The notes: a model not told the origin generated them from the sequence alone. Shown: positions 1-7,517, counted from the stretch's first letter. The stretch: 20,332 nucleotides of DNA from Ruminococcus sp. UBA4385 (GCA_002391065.1 DGRP01000015.1:1-20332); one strand, 5' to 3'. Translations and numbers: made by a program.

Positions 1-443
1 TGTTCAAGGACGAGGTAAGAGTGGTAGGCAAGGCGCTTGGTCTGCCTGACGGAATGGTATACCGTCAGCCGTTCCCGGGACCGGGGCTTGGAGTAAGGTG
101 TCTCGGAGCTATCACGAGAGACAGGCTTGAGGCAGTTCGTGAGAGTGACGCTATCCTGCGTGAGGAGTTTGCAAAGAACGGACTTGAGGGCAAGGTATGG
201 CAGTACTTCACAGCAGTGCCGGATTTCAGGTCAGTGGGTGTTAAGGACGGAAAGAGGACATTTGCATATCCTGTAATTATCCGTGCGGTAAACACCAAGG
301 ACGCCATGACAGCGACCGTAGAGAACGTCCCCTTTGAGCTGCTTGAGCACATCACAGCCCGTATCACAGCCGAGGTCGAGAACGTAAACCGCGTGCTTTA
401 TGATCTGACACCTAAGCCTAGTGCTACTATAGAATGGGAGTGA
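1..443 (+). CDS. guaA: GMP synthase (glutamine-hydrolysing), C-terminal part
   Basis: Partial gene: the 5' end lies outside the window and 146 codons remain, reading from base 3. GuaA aminates XMP to GMP with glutamine and ATP, the last step of de novo guanine nucleotide synthesis in the cytoplasm. The visible part is the end of the ATP-pyrophosphatase domain and the whole C-terminal dimerisation domain. Diagnostic stretches are RQPFPGPGLGVRCLG, the AVPDFRSVGVKDGKRTF region, YPVIIRAVNTKDAMTA and the family-typical terminal tail TPKPSATIEWE. No internal disruption is seen. An ATG-like start inside this piece is not the true start, because the reading frame is open and homologous (FKDEVR) upstream to the window edge. 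The stop is followed within about 20 bases by a strong terminator, so guaA ends its transcription unit here. Confidence 0.97.
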   Translation, partial: FKDEVRVVGKALGLPDGMVYRQPFPGPGLGVRCLGAITRDRLEAVRESDAILREEFAKNGLEGKVWQYFTAVPDFRSVGVKDGKRTFAYPVIIRAVNTKDAMTATVENVPFELLEHITARITAEVENVNRVLYDLTPKPSATIEWE

Positions 444-464
444 CTCTCCCCCCTATAAAAAGCC

Positions 465-499
465 AAAAGCCTTGCCTGACAAATCAGGCAAGGCTTTTT
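465..499. terminator. Bidirectional intrinsic terminator between guaA and the DUF2130 gene
   Basis: A perfect 15-bp stem (465-479 pairing with 484-498) closes a 4-base loop. Each end carries a run: T on the plus strand at 495-499, and the A-rich left flank (456-468) that reads as U-rich on the minus strand. It sits between convergent genes, 21 bases after the guaA stop and 1 base before the minus-strand stop at 501-503, so it can end transcription in both directions. Confidence 0.93.
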
Positions 500-500
500 A

Positions 501-1931
501 TCAGTCTTTTTTCAGTTCATCGAACTTCTGCGCTATTGATGGGCTGTTCGCAGTTAGCCTCTTTATGGTGATTTCGTCGATCTTGTTGTTTGCCTTTCTG
601 AGGTGATCGCTCGAAAGCAGAAGATTGTCCTTGACCTCCTGCAAGTGGCGGATAGAATCGTCAATCGCCTTGATTGCATCGTTGAAACGCTCCGTTGCAT
701 TGTGGTAGTGCTTCTCAAACAGCTTCTTGAAATTGTCAAGGTTGCCCTCAAAGTTTTCTATGTCTATGTTCTGTGCCTTATACTGACTGAGCTGTCTCTT
801 ATAGCCGACTGCGTTCATAGCCGAATTTCTGAGAATTGAAATCATCGGTATGAAAAACTGAGGTCTGATAACATACATTTTCTCGTAATGATAGGACACG
901 TCAACAATGCCCTGATTGTAAAGCTCGTTGTCAGCCTCAAGCAGGCTTACCAGTACCGCATACTCACAGCCCTTTTCACGTCTGTCCTTGTCAAGCTCCT
1001 TGAAGAAGTCCTCGTTCTTGTGCTTGGTTTTGGTGGTATCGGCTTCGTTTTTCATCTCAAACATTATGGAGACTATCTCTGTGCCGTCTTCGTCATAGTC
1101 ACGGAAAATGAAATCTCCCTTACTGCCTGAATCTTCCGAGACCTTGTTGTCCTTCTCAAAATATGCTCTCGGAAATGCTGTCATTCTGATAGAGTTGAAC
1201 TCATTTGAACAGTGCTGTTCAAGGCTCTCTCCTATCATTTTTGTGGACATTTTTGCCTTCATGTCCTTGTAGTACTCAACCTGCTCGTTAGCCATTCTGA
1301 GCTTTGCCTCATAGTCAGCTTTCTGAGTGTCACGCTCAACCTCGACCGCCTTGACAGCCTCGCTTATCTCGTACTTCTTTTCCTGATCCTTGTTCTTGAT
1401 CTCCAGTTCCATGAGCTTTATCTTGTTGTTCTTTGCAGTCAGCTCATCTCTTACCTTGGAGAGCTCCTCCTGAGCCGCAGTGCGCTCATCGCTCTTGACC
1501 TTGTCTATAATCAGCTCATGTTCACGGCTTGTCGCTTCGAGCTTCTCTTTCAGGCTTGCAATCTCCGTATCTTTTTTCGATACAGTCTCCTTGAACTCAT
1601 CAAGGCGCTTTTCACCCTCGGAGCGCTCCTCGGTTATAGCCTTGTCAAGCTCCAGCTTGTGCTCGTGAGAAAGGCTGTCAAGCTGTGTCTGAAGTGCCTT
1701 CACCGTGTTCTGAAGCTCAGCTATCTCCTTGTCGGATTCGTTCTTTATCTGCTGAACCTTCAGCTGAAGAGCAGCCTTGTACTTTTCCTTGTCATCGCTT
1801 CTTATCTCGGAAACTCTCTGCGAAACCTCGCTGCTGAATTCGGCAGTTCGTACCTGCTCGGCCACCTTTGCATAATTAGTCTCGTCAAGGTCTATGAACT
1901 GTCCGCAGTTCGGGCATTTTATCTGTGGCAT
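501..1931 (-). CDS. DUF2130 family coiled-coil protein with PD-(D/E)XK-like core
   Basis: 476 residues. The N-terminus has a single CPNCG knuckle (Cys6, Cys9), followed by a very long charged coiled coil (about 25-230), a globular domain recognisable as DUF2130 (about 233-380: MFEMKNEAD, then DFFKELDKDRREKGCEYAVLVS), and a second helical segment to the C-terminus. The globular part carries E235, D273 (KGDFIF) and E292-x-K294 (FEMK), the spacing of a PD-(D/E)XK nuclease-like active site. This resemblance is my inference; the function of the family is not established. The start is ATG with AAGGAAG upstream. It lies 76 bases after xylB with no clear U-tailed terminator between, so it may be the third gene of that operon. 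Only one CxxC is present, so zinc binding would need a second subunit or other ligands. No signal peptide: cytoplasmic. Confidence 0.85.
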   Translation of the reverse strand: MPQIKCPNCGQFIDLDETNYAKVAEQVRTAEFSSEVSQRVSEIRSDDKEKYKAALQLKVQQIKNESDKEIAELQNTVKALQTQLDSLSHEHKLELDKAITEERSEGEKRLDEFKETVSKKDTEIASLKEKLEATSREHELIIDKVKSDERTAAQEELSKVRDELTAKNNKIKLMELEIKNKDQEKKYEISEAVKAVEVERDTQKADYEAKLRMANEQVEYYKDMKAKMSTKMIGESLEQHCSNEFNSIRMTAFPRAYFEKDNKVSEDSGSKGDFIFRDYDEDGTEIVSIMFEMKNEADTTKTKHKNEDFFKELDKDRREKGCEYAVLVSLLEADNELYNQGIVDVSYHYEKMYVIRPQFFIPMISILRNSAMNAVGYKRQLSQYKAQNIDIENFEGNLDNFKKLFEKHYHNATERFNDAIKAIDDSIRHLQEVKDNLLLSSDHLRKANNKIDEITIKRLTANSPSIAQKFDELKKD

Positions 1932-1953
1932 TGTTATCTTCCTTTCTTATATA

Positions 1954-1990
1954 ATGGGGAAATGGGGAGAGCCCTGAAAGAGCTCCCCCC
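1954..1990. repeat. G/C-rich imperfect hairpin, possible relative of the repeat at the window end
   Basis: Between xylB and the DUF2130 gene lies a G-run/C-run block. 1964-1972 pairs with 1982-1990 (four pairs, one A:C mismatch, four pairs) around a 9-base loop. No T-run follows on either strand, so it is not a standard terminator. The wording (GGGG-AAATGGGG then a palindrome ending in CCCC) resembles the element at 20287-20332. Confidence 0.45.
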
Positions 1991-2007
1991 GAATGTGTAT
2001 ATCTGTA

Positions 2008-3531
2008 TCAGAGTGCTGCAAGCTTTGCAAACTGTGCCTTGAGTGCAGGATAGATCTCAACATAAAGCTGATAGAACTTCTCATACTCCTTGCTTCTCTG
2101 AGCGTCAGGCTGCTGTATCTTGTCTGTCTTTACTACTGCATGGCAGGCCTCGGGAACGCTGGAATAGATACCCGCACCGACTGCAGCAAGCAGTGCAACT
2201 CCGAGGGCAGGACCCTCCTTAGATGAAGCTGTCTTCACCTGGCAGCCGTAAAGGTCAGCAAGCATTGATCTCCACAGCGGAGAGCTTCCGCCGCCGCCGC
2301 AGGCCATCATATCGGAAACGTTGATATTCATTTGTCTGAACACTTCTACGCAGTCACGCAGAGAATAGGAAACACCCTCCATAACGGCTCTGAGCATATC
2401 CTTCTTTGTATGCATAGCGGAAAGACCGAAGAAAACTCCTCTTGCGTCCGGGTCAAGGTGCGGAGTTCTTTCTCCCATAAGATAGGGCAGGTAAAGCAGT
2501 CTGTTAGCGCCCACAGGAACAGTCTCTGCCTGCTTATCCATGAGGTAGTACTCATCAACACCCATGTACTTTGCGGTCTCCATCTCGCTGTGACAGAAGT
2601 TATCCCTGAACCACTTCAGAGACAGTCCTGCACCCTGAGTAACACCCATAACGTGCCATGAGTTCGGAACTGCCGCACAGCAGGTATGTACTCTTCCGAG
2701 AGTATCTGTTGACATCTGAGATGTATGTGCAAACACAACTCCCGATGTGCCGATAGTTGTGAAAGCCTTTCCGTCCTCGCAGACACCTGTGCCGATTGCA
2801 GCCGCAGCATTGTCTCCGCCGCCGCCGACAACTATAGTGCCCTCTTTAAGACCTGTAAGCTCAGCTATCTGCTTTGTGACTCTTCCTGTCACCTCGCAGG
2901 ATTCGTAAACCTTAGCAAGCATTGACATATCAATGTCAAGCCCCTTGCAGACCTCCTCAGACCAGCAGCGGTTAGCAATATCAAGAAGCTGCATACCCGA
3001 TGCGTCAGAAACCTCGGTCGCATATTCGCCTGTCAGGATAAATCTCAGGTAGTCCTTCGGCAGCAGTATATGTCTGCACTTTTCGTAGATGTCAGGCTCG
3101 TTGTTTCTCACCCAGAGGATCTTAGCAGCCGTCCAGCCTGTGAGGGCAGGGTTAGCGGTGATAGAGATAAGCTTGTCTCTTCCAAGCTTCTGATTCATCT
3201 CCTCGACCTCATTAGCAGTTCTCTGGTCGCACCAGATGATAGATTTTCTAAGTACATTATTGTCCTTGTCAAGCATAACAAGTCCGTGCATCTGTCCCGA
3301 GATACCGATGCCTGCGACCTCGTCGCCCTTGACACCGCTTTCATCAAGCACAGCCTTTATAGTAGTCAGCATAGCGTCTGACCAGTCCTTAGGGTCCTGC
3401 TCAGCGTAGCCGTTCTTGGGCTGATACATGGGGTACTCAACAGTTACCGATGAAACCACCGTGCCGTCCTCCTTGAAGAGAACAGTCTTAGTACCGCTTG
3501 TACCGCAGTCAACACCTAAAATATAAGCCAT
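2008..3531 (-). CDS. xylB: Xylulokinase (FGGY carbohydrate kinase)
   Basis: 507 residues from the ATG at 3531. It phosphorylates D-xylulose to xylulose-5-phosphate with ATP, feeding the pentose phosphate pathway. Seen: the FGGY N-terminal phosphate motif GVDCGTSGTKT with D8, the GISGQMHGL segment, GGGGDNAAAAIG with the expected catalytic base D240, TIGTSGVVFA, and the C-terminal signature MACGGGGSSPLWRSMLADLYG. The D8/D240 pair matches the two essential aspartates known in E. coli XylB. A GTG three codons upstream (3540) is in frame, but its own bases overlap the GGAG at 3540-3543, which is placed correctly (8 bases) for the ATG at 3531. The gene follows a 58-aa ORF by 39 bases and shares its promoter. 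No xylose isomerase or xylose transporter lies in the window, so the xylulose may come from elsewhere. Another ketose kinase activity of the FGGY family cannot be fully excluded. Confidence 0.93.
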   Translation of the reverse strand: MAYILGVDCGTSGTKTVLFKEDGTVVSSVTVEYPMYQPKNGYAEQDPKDWSDAMLTTIKAVLDESGVKGDEVAGIGISGQMHGLVMLDKDNNVLRKSIIWCDQRTANEVEEMNQKLGRDKLISITANPALTGWTAAKILWVRNNEPDIYEKCRHILLPKDYLRFILTGEYATEVSDASGMQLLDIANRCWSEEVCKGLDIDMSMLAKVYESCEVTGRVTKQIAELTGLKEGTIVVGGGGDNAAAAIGTGVCEDGKAFTTIGTSGVVFAHTSQMSTDTLGRVHTCCAAVPNSWHVMGVTQGAGLSLKWFRDNFCHSEMETAKYMGVDEYYLMDKQAETVPVGANRLLYLPYLMGERTPHLDPDARGVFFGLSAMHTKKDMLRAVMEGVSYSLRDCVEVFRQMNINVSDMMACGGGGSSPLWRSMLADLYGCQVKTASSKEGPALGVALLAAVGAGIYSSVPEACHAVVKTDKIQQPDAQRSKEYEKFYQLYVEIYPALKAQFAKLAAL

Positions 3532-3539
3532 TTTCAACA

Positions 3540-3543
3540 CTCC
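3540..3543 (-). promoter_or_regulatory. Ribosome binding site fixing the xylB start
   Basis: GGAG on the minus strand lies 8 bases before ATG 3531 and overlaps the alternative in-frame GTG at 3540. This favours the 507-residue form of xylulokinase. Confidence 0.7.
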
Positions 3544-3570
3544 GATCTGATTTATTTGCGAAAGGGCGCA

Positions 3571-3747
3571 CTAGCCCTCTTTTTCCAGTACAAAGTAGGT
3601 ATCCTTATCCTCCTCAACGAGCTTTACGATCCTCCAGCCGAGGGTAACAAGATCGTTGAGCTTTTCGATCTGAGAGAACCTGTCAAGGTCGGGAGCAAAA
3701 GGATATTCAGTGCTCTGCGACTTTGAAACGTAAACCTTCTTCTGCAT
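3571..3747 (-). CDS. Small 58-residue protein of unknown function, first gene of the xylB operon
   Basis: A short reading frame of 58 codons begins MQKKVYVSKSQSTEYPF and ends DTYFVLEKEG. A full-strength AAGGAGG stands 7 bases before the ATG and a consensus promoter stands at 3792-3820, with nothing else for that promoter to serve until xylB. The protein is soluble and charged, with no signal peptide or membrane segment. The second half (EKLNDLVTLGWRIVKLVEEDKDTYFVLEK) reads as a helix followed by two strands, loosely like the small DUF4177-type pattern (helix, GW, strand, hydrophilic turn, strand). That likeness is weak and no function is proposed. xylB begins 39 bases downstream, so the two are probably co-transcribed. 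Confidence 0.8.
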   Translation of the reverse strand: MQKKVYVSKSQSTEYPFAPDLDRFSQIEKLNDLVTLGWRIVKLVEEDKDTYFVLEKEG

Positions 3748-3791
3748 ACCAAAACCTCCTTGAAATCAAAAACAAGTACCTATACACTTCT

Positions 3792-3820
3792 ATTATACAA
3801 CATCTTGTATATAATTGCAA
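3792..3820 (-). promoter_or_regulatory. Sigma-A type promoter for the small ORF-xylB operon
   Basis: Minus strand: -35 TTGCAA at 3815-3820, 17-bp spacer, -10 TATAAT (perfect) at 3792-3797. The predicted start of transcription is near 3785, giving a leader of about 38 bases that contains the AAGGAGG of the 58-aa ORF. Downstream of it, the rest of the intergenic stretch to 3886 (plus-strand direction) is AT-rich with no gene. Confidence 0.85.
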
Positions 3821-3886
3821 GAGGGTTTGCACAAAAAATATTAACAGAAAAGGTTTAATTTTTTCATTTTTATAGAAATATTAAAG

Positions 3887-3911
3887 GAGCACGTCGAAAA
3901 ATGACGTGCTC
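3887..3911 (-). terminator. Hairpin terminator of the amino acid ABC importer operon
   Basis: A perfect 9-bp stem (3887-3895 with 3903-3911) closes a 7-base loop, 9 bases beyond the ATPase stop. The minus-strand tail is CTTTAATATTTC, U-rich but broken, so termination may be incomplete. It separates this operon from the promoter of the xylB operon. Confidence 0.75.
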
Positions 3912-3920
3912 TCTGTGATC

Positions 3921-4646
3921 TTATATTATTTTGGAAAGAAACTCAACGAGCCTCGGGTTCTTCGGGTTGGAGAAAAACTCCTTCGGCGGCGCCTGCTCAA
4001 GAACGTTTCCGTCTGCCATAAAAAGCACACGGGAGGCAACCTCTTTTGCAAAGCTCATCTCATGAGTTACCACTGCCATAGTCATGCCCTCGTCTGCAAG
4101 GCGCTTCATAAGCTGTAATACCTCGCCGACCATTTCGGGGTCAAGCGCCGAGGTAGGCTCGTCAAAGAGTATCATCTCGGGGTTCATAGCGAGAGCCCTT
4201 GCAATAGCTATCCTCTGTTTCTGTCCTCCTGAAAGAGTCGAGGGGTAAGCCTCAGCCTTATCGGGCAGCCCAACTACCTCAAGAAGCTCCTCGGCCATTG
4301 AATCAGCCTGGGGCTTGGTCATCAGCCCGAGCTTTACAGGCGCTATAGAGATGTTCTGCCTTACTGTCAGGTGAGGGAAGAGGTTAAAGTGCTGAAACAC
4401 CATTCCCATTTTCATACGAAGCTTATTCAGCTCGTGCTCGCTTGCCTTTGTAAGGTCCTTTCCCTCAAAGATTATTTCTCCCGAGGTCGGGGTCTCCAGC
4501 ATATTCATACAGCGCAGAAAGGTTGATTTTCCCGAGCCCGAAGGACCGACTATAACGATCTTCTCGCCCTTTTCGATCTTCTCGTTGATGCCGTTGAGTA
4601 CAGTAACTTCGCCGAAGGTCTTGACAAGATTTTTAATTTCTATCAC
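3921..4646 (-). CDS. Polar amino acid ABC transporter, ATP-binding protein (GlnQ/HisP family)
   Basis: 241 residues from the GTG at 4646. It powers import by the permease encoded just upstream, at the inner face of the membrane. Seen: Walker A GPSGSGKS (34-41), Q-loop Q85, signature LSGGQ (138-142), Walker B MILFDEP (158-164) and H-loop H195. The ending PRLVEFLSKI is typical of polar amino acid ATPases. The longer frame would begin with TTG at 4667, but the AAAGGAG at 4658-4664 falls inside that extension and serves the GTG, which gives the usual family start (M)IEIKNL. The GTG start overlaps the permease stop by 14 bases, so translation is probably coupled. The exact amino acid cannot be read from the ATPase. 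Confidence 0.93.
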   Translation of the reverse strand: MIEIKNLVKTFGEVTVLNGINEKIEKGEKIVIVGPSGSGKSTFLRCMNMLETPTSGEIIFEGKDLTKASEHELNKLRMKMGMVFQHFNLFPHLTVRQNISIAPVKLGLMTKPQADSMAEELLEVVGLPDKAEAYPSTLSGGQKQRIAIARALAMNPEMILFDEPTSALDPEMVGEVLQLMKRLADEGMTMAVVTHEMSFAKEVASRVLFMADGNVLEQAPPKEFFSNPKNPRLVEFLSKII

Positions 4647-5346
4647 TTTTTGCCAGTCTCCTTTCAAGCCTCATTACCAGATGGGACAGGATCATGACCA
4701 TAATAAGATAAATCATCGCCACAGCTATCAGAGGCATAAAAGCACTGTAGGTCTGGCTTCTGATAATATCTCCGCCCTTAGTAAGGTCAACTATGCCGAT
4801 ATAGCCTGCAACAGAGGTCTCCTTCAGCAGCACTATGAACTCATTCGCAAGTGCGGGCAGTATAGCCTTGAATGCCTGCGGAAGAATAATGAACATCATA
4901 GTCTGCCTGTAGCTGAAGCCAAGGCTTCTGCCTGCTTCAAGCTGACCGCCGTCAACCGACATTATTCCCGAACGCACTATCTCAGCGACATAAGCCCCCG
5001 AGTTAATTCCGAAGGCAAGTATCGCCACTATGTACTTGCTAAGCTCCACCGACCCGAAAAACACTACCGAGCCGAAGATAACAAAGTACATTATCATAAG
5101 CTGAACTACCATAGGTGTTCCTCTGATGACAGTGAGGTATATCTTGCAGAAAACATTAAGCACCTTGAAGCGTCCTGTCTTATCGTGGGTTGAGCGAACG
5201 ATCGCTACCATGAAGCCTATCAGAAAGCCCAGAAGAACTGCTCCGACAGTAACTATCAGCGTGGTCTTCAAGCCGTTTACAAGGTATTCCCAGCGTGCGC
5301 CCTCTATAAAATTCTGTTTGAATTCAGTTATAAAGCTGTAATGCAT
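4633..5346 (-). CDS. Polar amino acid ABC transporter, permease
   Basis: 237 residues, integral membrane. The N-terminal about 22 residues are followed by hydrophobic spans at roughly 27-50, 70-95, 95-118 and 195-220. The cytoplasmic EAA loop is clear (EAGRSLGFSYRQTMMFIILPQA, about 138-159) and is the docking site for the ATPase. Length and order match HisM/GlnP-type permeases, which work as dimers when only one permease gene is present, as here. ATG 5346 is used although its ribosome site is weak (GAGGGG about 14 bases upstream); no better start exists. It follows the binding-protein gene by 30 bases and overlaps the ATPase gene by 14. Confidence 0.93.
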   Translation of the reverse strand: MHYSFITEFKQNFIEGARWEYLVNGLKTTLIVTVGAVLLGFLIGFMVAIVRSTHDKTGRFKVLNVFCKIYLTVIRGTPMVVQLMIMYFVIFGSVVFFGSVELSKYIVAILAFGINSGAYVAEIVRSGIMSVDGGQLEAGRSLGFSYRQTMMFIILPQAFKAILPALANEFIVLLKETSVAGYIGIVDLTKGGDIIRSQTYSAFMPLIAVAMIYLIMVMILSHLVMRLERRLAKSDRN

Positions 5347-5376
5347 TGCTTTTACCGATTCCCCTCAGCGGAGAGA

Positions 5377-6156
5377 TCAATCCTTTCTTACGATGATTAC
5401 CTGCTTAGCAGTGGTGTAAGAGTCGGAGAAGAGAACGTTCTTCTTTCTGTCTTCTGTAACTGTCATACCTGCAACACCTACATCTGCCTTGCCCGACTGT
5501 ACAGCCGAGATGATAGAGTCAAACTGCATATCGTCTATCTGGAGCTCATAGCCAAGCTCATCGCAGACAGCCTGCATCATATCGCAGTCAAGACCTACGA
5601 TCTTGTCGCCGTCCTTCTTCTCGTATGGAGGGAACTCCGCATTTGTAGCCATAATAAGCTTACCCTTGCTTCTGTCAGCATTCTCGGGTGAGGTATAAGC
5701 GCTCTTGTCGTTAGAATCATCTATCCAGTTTTTCTTGATAGCATCAAGTGTGCCGTCTTCCTTCAGCTTCTTCAGAGCGGCATTGATATCTGCCTGGAGC
5801 GCAGTGTTATCAAGATTCATAGCGATAGCGTACTCCTCGTCAGCGAAGGGCTCATCAAGTATCTCAATATCGTCATTCTTTGAAACGAACACCTTTGCAG
5901 GCTCGTTATCAATGATGACAGCGTCAACCTTGCCCTGTTTCAGAGCCTGAACTGCATCTGCACCCTTGTTGAAACGCTCTACCTTAGCATCTTTAACATC
6001 TTCGGCGTAGATGTCACCTGTAGTTCCGAGCTGAACACCTATGGTCTTTCCGTCAAGATCCTTAATGCTGTGAACTGTGTTTGCGGGTGTTCCGCAGGCA
6101 GTGAACATTGTTACGCACATAAGTGTGCTCATTGCAATTGCTGCTAATTTCTTCAT
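5377..6156 (-). CDS. Amino acid ABC transporter substrate-binding lipoprotein with circularly permuted family-3 fold
   Basis: 259 residues. The signal peptide ends at a lipobox-like FTAC with Cys21 as the lipid anchor. The extracellular part is a bacterial family-3 solute-binding protein, but the halves are in reverse order. Residues 31-145 (IKDLDGKTIGVQLGTTGD, ALKQGKVDAVIIDNEPA, LKEDGTLDAIKKNW) are what normally forms the C-terminal half. A hydrophilic linker follows (146-165). Residues 166-259 (KLIMATNAEFPPYE, SAVQSGKADVGVAGMTVTEDR, VLFSDSYTTAKQVIIVRKD) are what normally forms the N-terminal half. The expected ligand contacts are present: R237 for the carboxylate and D83 in IDNEP for the amino group. 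It therefore probably binds an amino acid for the adjacent permease/ATPase. The start is ATG with AAAGGA about 10 bases upstream, and it is the first gene of the operon. Confidence 0.92.
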   Translation of the reverse strand: MKKLAAIAMSTLMCVTMFTACGTPANTVHSIKDLDGKTIGVQLGTTGDIYAEDVKDAKVERFNKGADAVQALKQGKVDAVIIDNEPAKVFVSKNDDIEILDEPFADEEYAIAMNLDNTALQADINAALKKLKEDGTLDAIKKNWIDDSNDKSAYTSPENADRSKGKLIMATNAEFPPYEKKDGDKIVGLDCDMMQAVCDELGYELQIDDMQFDSIISAVQSGKADVGVAGMTVTEDRKKNVLFSDSYTTAKQVIIVRKD

Positions 6157-6198
6157 AATGATACGTCCTTTCAGTTGAAATAATACTTTAACCTACCC

Positions 6199-6227
6199 AT
6201 TATATCACGTTTATACGCTAATTTCAA
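6199..6227 (-). promoter_or_regulatory. Promoter of the amino acid importer operon
   Basis: Minus strand: -35 TTGAAA at 6222-6227, 17-bp spacer, perfect -10 TATAAT at 6199-6204. It gives a leader of about 35 bases to the binding-protein ATG. It lies back to back with the MFS promoter (6279-6307), leaving about 50 AT-rich bases between the two -35 boxes for shared regulation. No clear operator palindrome is seen. Confidence 0.85.
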
Positions 6228-6278
6228 TACTACTTTAATTTTTTTACAAAAATTTGATGAATAGCAAGATTAATCGCC

Positions 6279-6307
6279 TTTACAAACAGGTTTTGGTGTG
6301 TTATACT
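6279..6307 (+). promoter_or_regulatory. Promoter of the MFS transporter gene
   Basis: -35 TTTACA at 6279-6284, 17-bp spacer, -10 TATACT at 6302-6307. Transcription should start near 6314, so any start codon before that (6254 or 6257) is excluded, which supports the ATG at 6338. Confidence 0.75.
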
Positions 6308-6324
6308 ATCTTATCTGAGTTTAT

Positions 6325-6330
6325 GAGGAG
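6325..6330 (+). promoter_or_regulatory. Ribosome binding site fixing the MFS start
   Basis: GAGGAG, 7 bases before ATG 6338. The longer in-frame starts have no comparable site and lie upstream of the promoter. Confidence 0.8.
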
Positions 6331-6337
6331 TGCTTTT

Positions 6338-7498
6338 ATGGTATCTTTACTGCTGGCTGTAATATATCTGGCATTTATAAGTCTCGGTCTGCCCGACCCT
6401 CTGCTGGGTGCGGCATGGCCGACTATATATAAGGAGCTTGGTGTTCCGCTTGGGTGGTCGGGAATAATCTTTATGATAATTTCCGCAGGCACCGTAGTAT
6501 CAAGCCTGCAGAGCGACCGCCTTACAAGAAAGCTCGGAGCAGGCCTTGTCACCATGATAAGTGTTATGATGACAGCTGCGGCACTTTTCGGCTTTTCGAT
6601 AAGCCATTCGTTTGTTATGCTCTGCCTGTGGGCGGTTCCTTACGGTCTCGGAGCAGGCAGCGTTGATGCGGCGCTCAACAACTATGTTGCACTTCACTAT
6701 GCGAGCCGCCACATGAGCTGGCTTCACTGTATGTGGGGAGTGGGCACAACTATAGGACCGTTTATCCTCAGTAACGCACTTTCCTCGGGCGGAAGCTGGA
6801 ATGACGGCTACAGGCATATCTGCTATTTACAGCTGGGGCTTACCCTTATTCTTATGCTGAGCCTGCCCCTCTGGAAGAAAAGGGAAGAGCCGCAAAACGG
6901 AGAAGGCGGCACCTCGGACAGACCGATGAAGCTGCGTGAGATAATAGCGCTCCCGGGTGCTAAGGAGGTAATGCTCTGCTTTTTCTGCTACTGTGCAGTG
7001 GAGCAGACGGTAAGTCTCTGGGCGAGCAGCTTTCTGGTCAAGGTAAAGGGGATAGACAATGTTACTGCGGCAAGGTTTGCAGGGCTTTTCTTCATAGGGA
7101 TAACAGTCGGCAGGGCAGTGAACGGCTTTGCAACGCTTAAATTCTCGGACAAATTTCTTATACGCTTCGGGCAGTCGGTAATAGGGCTCGGCATACTTAT
7201 GATGCTTCTGCCGCTTGGAAATACTGTTGCTTTAGCAGGCTTTGTAACGGTCGGAGTTGGCTGTGCGCCCGTGTACCCCTGCATAATCCATTCGACACCT
7301 GCACACTTCGGGGCAGAGAGGTCGCAGGCGATCATCGGAGTACAGATGGCAAGTGCCTATGTGGGAACCTCGGTCATGCCGCCTGTGTTCGGAGTGGTGA
7401 GCTCGCTGACTGGGCTCAGGGTGCTCCCGATATTTCTGCTGATATTGCTGGCGCTTATGGCCTTCACACATGAACAGCTTTGCAGAAAGACAGCCTGA
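6338..7498 (+). CDS. Major facilitator superfamily transporter
   Basis: 386 residues with about 12 hydrophobic spans in two blocks of six, separated by a hydrophilic loop (about 172-202: KKREEPQNGEGGTSDRP). It begins directly with the first span (MVSLLLAVIYLAFISLGLPDPLLG). After span 2 comes a motif A variant (QSDRLTRKLG). The GLPDPLLGAAWP start and the YGLGAGSVDAALNNYVA and MSWLHCMWGVGTTIGP segments are typical of the FucP-like/unclassified sugar and drug MFS group. The substrate cannot be told. It is a single-gene unit with its own promoter, ribosome site and terminator, divergent from the amino acid importer, so joint function with that operon is possible but unproven. Confidence 0.9.
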   Translation: MVSLLLAVIYLAFISLGLPDPLLGAAWPTIYKELGVPLGWSGIIFMIISAGTVVSSLQSDRLTRKLGAGLVTMISVMMTAAALFGFSISHSFVMLCLWAVPYGLGAGSVDAALNNYVALHYASRHMSWLHCMWGVGTTIGPFILSNALSSGGSWNDGYRHICYLQLGLTLILMLSLPLWKKREEPQNGEGGTSDRPMKLREIIALPGAKEVMLCFFCYCAVEQTVSLWASSFLVKVKGIDNVTAARFAGLFFIGITVGRAVNGFATLKFSDKFLIRFGQSVIGLGILMMLLPLGNTVALAGFVTVGVGCAPVYPCIIHSTPAHFGAERSQAIIGVQMASAYVGTSVMPPVFGVVSSLTGLRVLPIFLLILLALMAFTHEQLCRKTA

Positions 7499-7517
7499 TA
7501 AGTTTATCGGGCTTTTA
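7493..7517 (+). terminator. Terminator of the MFS gene
   Basis: An 8-bp stem (7493-7500 with 7505-7512, one G:T pair) closes a 4-base loop and is followed by TTTTAT. The left arm contains the MFS stop codon, so the hairpin forms as translation ends. Confidence 0.7.

Noticed and set aside
1212..2042. 276-codon plus-strand frame rich in Leu/Val/Ser
   Set aside because: Antisense shadow of the DUF2130 coiled coil; no ribosome site, no family, and the minus-strand protein is clearly conserved.
4585..5193. 202-codon plus-strand frame
   Set aside because: Antisense to the permease and ATPase genes, His/Tyr-rich nonsense composition, no start signals.
6254..6337. Longer N-terminus for the MFS transporter
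   Set aside because: Starts at 6254/6257 lie upstream of the promoter and lack a ribosome site; ATG 6338 has GAGGAG.
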